NCBI GenBank assembly: GCA_963921935.1
Contig: OY998179.1
Span: forward strand, 23,371,114 to 23,435,113
Length of the DNA: 64,000 bases
DNA from: Galeruca laticollis
Taxonomy: Eukaryota; Arthropoda; Insecta; Coleoptera; Chrysomelidae
Reading direction: 5' to 3'
Part shown: in pieces, positions 61,201 to 64,000 of the stretch
Layout: the number at the start of each line of letters is the position of its first letter
How positions within the stretch are numbered: the stretch's first letter is position 1
The notes under the pieces: generated by a model
Seen by the model: only the letters and a program-made list of their open reading frames with translations
Database searches by the model: none
Told to the model about the DNA's origin: nothing
Translations under genes and position numbers: made by a program

Positions 61201-61591
61201 CTGTTTTAAGGTCGTTGTAGACGAGCCATTGACGTGCCTCTCGTAAAACCATGGTACATGGAACATTGTCCTCCAGGACAACCTGTGAAAGTCAGAGTTA
61301 GCTACCAAAAGTTACTGAAGTACTATGTACTAAACGCTCTTAAGCATCGACCTCCAAAGGCACAAAAGAAGAGATATCTCTTTAGATCATTCAAATCTAC
61401 CAAATTTTTCCAGACCACTACGTTAGATTGGGTTGAATCTGGATTACAAGTCTGTAGACAAGGTTATAATATGTTGAACTTGTTAATTCACAGAAAAAAT
61501 TTAAACTATCTTCATTTGGATTATAATTTCAATTTGAAACCTGTCAAAACTTTGACTACGAAGGAGAGAAAAAAGTCCAGATTTGGAAATG
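46222..61591 (+). CDS. PRP8: Pre-mRNA-processing-splicing factor 8, 5' seven exons (partial)
   Basis: Core U5 snRNP protein that scaffolds the spliceosome active site. Coding exons by homology and GT-AG sites: 46222-46411, 46462-46630, 47715-47879, 59930-60358, 60410-60535, 60842-61095, 61211-61591 (571 codons; the gene continues beyond the window). Insect-type N-terminus (MSIPPYLLGPNPWATMM) with an Ala/His/Gln-rich stretch, then highly conserved blocks: [115 protein letters not shown]. All phases join cleanly and no lesion is seen. Introns are 50, 1,084, 12,050, 51, 306 and 115 bp; intron 3 is swollen by transposons. The protein is normally about 2,300-2,400 residues. Confidence 0.97.
46948..47539. 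repeat. Inverted-repeat element in PRP8 intron 2
   Basis: Arms 46948-47121 and 47369-47539 are imperfect inverted copies (shared GGCTCGACTTGTGATTAAAC-like outer ends and AAAATGAGAATTTCAC inner ends), spaced by about 250 bp. Non-coding; a MITE or foldback. In the pre-mRNA it would form a stem within the intron. Confidence 0.75.
48196..51518 (+). mobile_element. hAT transposon in PRP8 intron 3
   Basis: A 3,323-bp element with imperfect ends (CAGGCTTGTGCAAAAGCCCA left; AAGCCCA/CAACCCTG-type right). It is flanked by an exact 8-bp duplication CTACTAAC at 48188-48195 and 51519-51526. Both ends are rich in GGGTTTTT/AAAACCC motifs. A GC-rich stretch at 48590-48800 with a spliced leader (donor 48802, acceptor ending 48870) looks like its own promoter and 5' UTR exon. 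Confidence 0.95.
48917..51143 (+). pseudogene. hAT transposase, BED finger-DUF659 type
   Basis: The ATG at 48917 begins a BED-type zinc finger (VWNGFFRDGDICRCKYCK ... LKNHLRKC). After frame changes come an acidic/Ser linker (49384-49560), DUF659-like core LVTDGWSSIKNDPIIAVSIH (about 49840-49895), FAVVTDNENKM, SHYLNLVEQTV, NDTRWNSQLACLK, a helical region, and the dimerisation domain CPASSASIERIFSTFGHVWSKLRNQL (50985-51060), ending at 51143. At least five breaks are present: frameshifts after the finger, near 49700, 49960, 50100 and 50360, and an interruption near 50640-50690. Some breaks could be introns (an acceptor ends near 49383), but most are true lesions. Confidence 0.85.
51540..52533 (+). 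pseudogene. Jockey-like LINE reverse transcriptase fragment, part 1
   Basis: Broken reverse transcriptase: EEWSLHHQFGFCQGH-like region (about 51720-51760), VSQAFNNVWHKGLLYKI (51850-51900), FKSYLSDYQFEIKMGN, a catalytic box with FADDTVVLLVNNN (about 52100-52140) and LQNWFEKWRIKINERKS. Many stops and frameshifts. It is interrupted at 52534 by a Tc1 element and resumes at 54085. Confidence 0.75.
52536..54082 (-). mobile_element. Tc1-like element with ~380-bp inverted repeats, nested in the LINE
   Basis: A 1,547-bp element flanked by TA (52534-52535, 54083-54084). Ends read CACTACTCCCAGAATTTAAC and its near complement, and the inverted homology runs for about 380 bp on each side. It carries a transposase remnant on the minus strand. 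Confidence 0.95.
52960..53729 (-). pseudogene. Tc1 (DD34E) transposase lacking its N-terminus
   Basis: Minus-strand Tc1 transposase. The recognisable part begins QTRLRDATGVQICGETARQR at about 53728, then RRARLNFAMEHRNWLEAEW, LFTNESRFCLYNNDRR, a break near 53450, MHDNARPHVAGVVRNYLEEV, ARSPDLNPIENL and ends near 52960. The first catalytic Asp is Asn (codon at plus 53528-53530); the second Asp and the Glu are kept. TGA replaces Trp after NPIENL (plus 53140-53142). Some sequence between RYARCNF and MHDN is out of frame. The DNA-binding N-terminal ~100 residues are deleted at the junction with the right inverted repeat. Confidence 0.85.
54085..54256 (+). pseudogene. Jockey-like LINE, part 2
   Basis: After the Tc1 element the LINE frame appears to continue (IQICQSKQFIISK, a degraded version of the region after the reverse transcriptase). 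It ends where an oppositely oriented LINE begins with its poly(A) tail. Weak on its own; the argument rests on continuity across the Tc1 TA site. Confidence 0.5.
54257..56230 (-). mobile_element. RNase-H-bearing LINE (I/R1-like), internally deleted
   Basis: A GC-richer block on the minus strand. Its 3' end is a run of A (T10 at plus 54257-54266), and it has about 0.6 kb of 5' leader up to about 56230. The gene content (next entry) joins ORF1 directly to the C-terminal RNase H of ORF2; endonuclease and reverse transcriptase are missing. Confidence 0.7.
54352..55633 (-). pseudogene. LINE ORF1 joined to ORF2 RNase H remnant
   Basis: From an ATG at 55633 (minus): Lys/Ser-rich N-terminus, a TGA, FSGAGVWKYLQLLNQRISPE, then KAFRVGIIPKDYPG...HFSGIHFRCGMILV, an ORF1-like domain of insect LINEs. 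At about 55110 it switches frame into an RNase H domain, GKMTTAFQAEIAALFECG, VNTDSRAALLALAS, stop TGA in place of Trp before VPSHTGVAGNKGADKCAKKG (about 54865), and the terminal CRMCGEAEETAKNVVFDCP zinc-like motif, ending at 54352. The missing middle implies a ~3-kb internal deletion or a non-autonomous derivative. Confidence 0.75.
56744..58815 (+). pseudogene. HARBI1-like nuclease/transposase
   Basis: Exon 1, 56744-57045 (acidic start, FREYFRLTPILFDYVLNHI, QKLCLFLR), is spliced at GT-AG to 57917 (YLATGESFRSLAFQFRI). Two frameshifts follow, near 57975 and 58055. From 58072 an uninterrupted C-terminal frame runs to 58815 with the DDE_Tnp_4 core: VGAIDGKHIRI, GREGDAGIF, ILGDKAFAL and RRTTENSFGI, so all catalytic residues are kept. 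The 871-bp intron contains the opposite-strand MADF-BESS exons. Two small frameshifts are the only damage seen. Confidence 0.85.
57108..59033 (-). pseudogene. MADF-BESS DNA-binding accessory protein of Harbinger
   Basis: Three exons on the minus strand. Exon 1 (59033 to about 58892): start MSGNSTNN, then in a shifted frame ESLYNIKCKDYKK...LWQEMADIIKN, the first half of a MADF domain. Exon 2 (about 57793-57641): ECSKRWPYVWDYYVRRKGKP...TGSPGEAAKK, second half. Exon 3 (about 57580-57108): acidic linker and a BESS motif, DLFFASMAKRVKKLPEKERIYLKLQI, near 57190-57275. Known role in the family: recruits the transposase to the element ends and the nucleus. Frameshifts near 58985 and in the A7 run of exon 2. 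Confidence 0.75.
59279..59929. other. 3' part of PRP8 intron 3
   Basis: AT-rich intron sequence between the Harbinger element and the exon 4 acceptor (TATTTTTAG ending at 59929). No element recognised. Confidence 0.5.
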
Positions 61592-61709
61592 GTAAGTTTA
61601 TTTTTATCTAATATAATATTATTTATTTACCAATATAATTTACATATAGTATGGATATCAAATACATAAAAAATACACACAAAACCACAGAGGGAAGAAA
61701 ATCACTGTA

Positions 61710-62048
61710 CAGGTTGTCCCAAATTGGTGTGCTTTGCAGGGTATCTCGTAAACTAGAAGAGATAGATGAAAAGCAGTTAAGATGTTATGACTTCTTTTTT
61801 TGTTAAAGTAACGATAGCCTAATTTTTCTTTAGTAACCCCTTGCAGTTGGAAGATAAATGACGATTATTGCAAACTGTCGAAAACTAAAAGGTACTATAG
61901 CTTCTTTATTAAGAAAAATATAAAAAAACGTTATAAAAACTTTTGATAGATATAATATTAAAGAGTTCAGTGGCGCACAGAATTTTTTTTAAGGGGCTCA
62001 CTAAGGAAATATAATGCAAACTTATGATGTTTTAAATGGGACACCCTG
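61710..62048. mobile_element. 339-bp MITE in PRP8 intron 7
   Basis: Ends CAGGTTGTCCCA and TGGGACACCCTG are inverted, with TA on both sides (61708-61709, 62049-62050). Non-coding. The ends resemble the CAGGGTGTCTC ends of the Tc1/mariner-type element at 36896, so it may be mobilised by a related transposase. Confidence 0.75.
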
Positions 62049-62179
62049 TATAATTTGACGTTTTTCGTTTCCCTTTTTAATTCTCATTCACCTGATATGA
62101 CATATTATATATCAATTTTCAATGGTTGGAGCTACAGTGCAAATAAACCATTTATGGATGTTATTAGGTGAAACACCCT

Positions 62180-64000
62180 TAAAAAATTGAACACTCAGTA
62201 ACATTTTATTATAAGGATACTGATGGATGACATTTTTATTTATCAAAATTATTATTAATAAAAAATAAAACCAGATTGAAAAAAAATAAAAACAATAAAC
62301 TTATGAAACAACAAGAAATATTGTAACAACTAATCTACTTATAACTAATTTTATAGAATGTAAGAATTACATTAAATGTTCAAAATGTCCTCCGTTTTCA
62401 TTGATTAAAAAGTTTTTCGTTTAAATAATCTCAACCATTTCAGCATTACCAAAAATAAAATCAGTAAACTAAAAACAAAGTAGGTAAATATAGCTGATTA
62501 TTGATTTTAAGTACCTATATTATTATTATTTTGAAATTATTGAATCCGTTTTTTGGTAAATAACATCACGAAATAAGACGTCTGTATTTTCTTACCGATT
62601 TCACTTTTATTTCTAATTATGTTTAACCCGATATGTTGTTATATTTTAGTTTGTTTACCTCAATTAACATGATTGTTATATAAGAATGTTCATTTCATCA
62701 AGTAGGCTTTGGTCCTTTTACCATGGAAAATAAAACAAAACCTGTGTTACTTGTCAGAATTAATTTTACGACGTGCAGTCTTGTCAACAACATGAATTTT
62801 GAAAATTATGAAAAATATGATATGCATGTGGCATATATTGAATGTCAAAAGAATGTTAGTGATGCGTCTGAATTATATTTTCAACGATATCCAGAAAGAA
62901 GGCAACCTGACAAGAGAATTTTTAAAAAACTCGATTCAAATTTCATCGAGTATGGATGTTTTGTGAAACCACGGCATAAGTACGAAAAGATTCATGAAGA
63001 AAGAGAGGTAAATACGTTGGGATATATCCAAGCACATCATGAATCTTCTCTGCGTCAAATTGAAATAGGTGTTCGAAAAACTACTGCAGGAAGGATTTTA
63101 AAGAAATATAAATTTATACCTTATCTGACATCCGTCCGTAAAAAATTTTACCCAAACGATTTTTTGAGAAGAACACAATTTGCACAGTGGTATATAGGAA
63201 AATGTAATGAACAGCCAAATTTTTATTCAAAGGTAATATTTAGTGATGAAGCTCGCATAAGCAGTGCAGGAATATTTAACAGACATATTGAACTATATTG
63301 GAATTACTCAAATCCACACTTAGTTCAGGGGATCAGGAGACAAGGCAGATTCGGCTTTGACGTTACTTGTTTTGTCAAACATAATAAATTACTTTATCAT
63401 ATATTTGATGATAAACTAACTGCTGCTGGATATATAGATATCTTGGAAATAAACTTACACCAACTTTTGGAAGAGGAAGTGTTGGCTGATAGGGACCCAT
63501 TTTGGTTCCAACAACATGGAGCACCTGCCCATAATGCTCTATTCATTGGAGAATATTCAAACGAAAAATTTCCTAATCGGTGGATAGGTACTTATGGACC
63601 GGTTAGGAGGCCCCCTCGTTCTCCGTATGTAAATACTCCTATTTTTTTATTTTGGGATTTTAAAAAAAATAATATTGACAAGACTAACTTCGAGAGTAGG
63701 GAAGATTTATTACAAAATATTCATGACGCCTTTAGAAAAATAAAGCCAGTGCACATTGTCAATTATTATTACAACAAAGCGGAGGACATTTTGAACATTT
63801 AATGTAATTTTTACATTCTAATAAAATTAGTTATAGGTAGATTAGTTGTTACAATATTTCTTGTTGTTTCATGAGTTTATTATTTTTGTCTTTTAATCTG
63901 GTTTTATTTATTATTAATTATAATTTTGATAAATAAAATTGTCACCCATCAGTATCCTTATAATAAAATGTTAAAATTCGTTACTGAGTGTTCAATTTTT
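62180..64000 (+). mobile_element. Tc1/mariner-like element, right end cut by the window
   Basis: Inverted arms of about 200 bp: 62180-62385 and 63800-64000 (shared AAAAATTGAACACTCAGTAA and ACATTAAATGTTCAAAATGT, with minor differences). They frame one transposase-like open frame. The arms still match at the last base of the window, so the outer ends and target site cannot be defined. Confidence 0.85.
62723..63802 (+). CDS. Tc1/mariner-like transposase, open frame with altered catalytic residues
   Basis: 359 codons, uninterrupted; ATG at 62723 in a good context (CCATGG), with a family-like alternative at 62792 (336 residues). Helix-turn-helix region YFQRYPERRQPDKRIFKKL, second DNA-binding segment RQIEIGVRKTTAGRILKKY, catalytic domain from KVIFSDEARISS (first Asp kept). 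The second acidic site reads FQQHGAPAH (His, codon 63515-63517, for Asp). The third region reads PPRSPYVNTPIFLFWDF where relatives have SPDLNPLDFFLWG, so the third Asp is lost. Same family as the broken copy at 37181-38245, which keeps all three. Cut-and-paste catalysis is therefore not expected. Either an early decaying copy without stops or a frame kept open for another reason. Confidence 0.8.
   Translation: MENKTKPVLLVRINFTTCSLVNNMNFENYEKYDMHVAYIECQKNVSDASELYFQRYPERRQPDKRIFKKLDSNFIEYGCFVKPRHKYEKIHEEREVNTLGYIQAHHESSLRQIEIGVRKTTAGRILKKYKFIPYLTSVRKKFYPNDFLRRTQFAQWYIGKCNEQPNFYSKVIFSDEARISSAGIFNRHIELYWNYSNPHLVQGIRRQGRFGFDVTCFVKHNKLLYHIFDDKLTAAGYIDILEINLHQLLEEEVLADRDPFWFQQHGAPAHNALFIGEYSNEKFPNRWIGTYGPVRRPPRSPYVNTPIFLFWDFKKNNIDKTNFESREDLLQNIHDAFRKIKPVHIVNYYYNKAEDILNI

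Noticed and set aside
1..64000. Prokaryotic features such as operons, CRISPR arrays or ribosome-binding sites
   Set aside because: The spliced PRP8 gene and insect transposons show eukaryotic nuclear DNA; no spaced direct-repeat array of CRISPR type is present.

Overview
The window is a repeat-rich, AT-rich insect nuclear sequence, most likely from a beetle (Coleoptera). Evidence: GT-AG introns of 42-90 bp, a metazoan PRP8 gene, a short TTAGG telomere-type run, and a typical insect mix of DNA transposons and LINEs. The beetle assignment is inference. No rRNA, tRNA or CRISPR array was recognised.

Two host genes can be supported, both on the + strand. (1) An apparently intronless 577-codon cyclic-nucleotide-gated/HCN-like channel lies at 2130-3863. 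(2) The 5' part of PRP8 (pre-mRNA-processing-splicing factor 8), seven coding exons, runs from 46222 to 61591 and continues past the window. PRP8 intron 3 is about 12 kb and is filled by transposons.

Most of the rest is mobile DNA. Layout: 4080-7417 hAT with a ZMYM1-like transposase and an 8-bp target duplication; 8004-15568 a composite zone with hAT fragments, a pogo-like transposase and a YqaJ-nuclease fragment, bounded and punctuated by copies of one ~20-bp terminal motif; 15876-16310 P-element-like remnant; 16548-18269 a foldback with ~0.8-kb arms inserted at TA in an older transposase reading frame; 19068-20275 Tigger/pogo-like C-terminus (minus strand); 20338-22431 piggyBac; 23923-24722 direct repeat; 24724-25287 mariner fragment; 27282-31951 pieces of an RTE-like LINE around a MITE and a Harbinger fragment; 34170-35967 MULE with FLYWCH finger; 36896-38434 Tc1/mariner-like element with long TIRs; 40057-41159 tyrosine recombinase; 41941-42708 inverted-repeat unit carrying part of a CXC-type coding sequence; 42710-44608 truncated Ty3/gypsy (LTR + gag).

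Inside PRP8 intron 3: BED/DUF659 hAT (48196-51518), a Jockey-like LINE split by a Tc1 element (51540-54256; Tc1 at 52536-54082), an RNase-H LINE on the minus strand (54257-about 56230) and a two-gene PIF/Harbinger element (56578-59275). PRP8 intron 7 holds a small MITE and a Tc1/mariner-like element with an uninterrupted 359-codon frame that has lost two catalytic acidic residues.

Nearly every transposase is broken by frameshifts or stops, and several share G-to-A type lesions (TGG to stop, catalytic Asp to Asn). The most unusual items are the 8004-15568 composite zone, the open but catalytically altered transposase at 62723-63802, the foldback hairpin, and the cluster of hairpins around the tyrosine recombinase.
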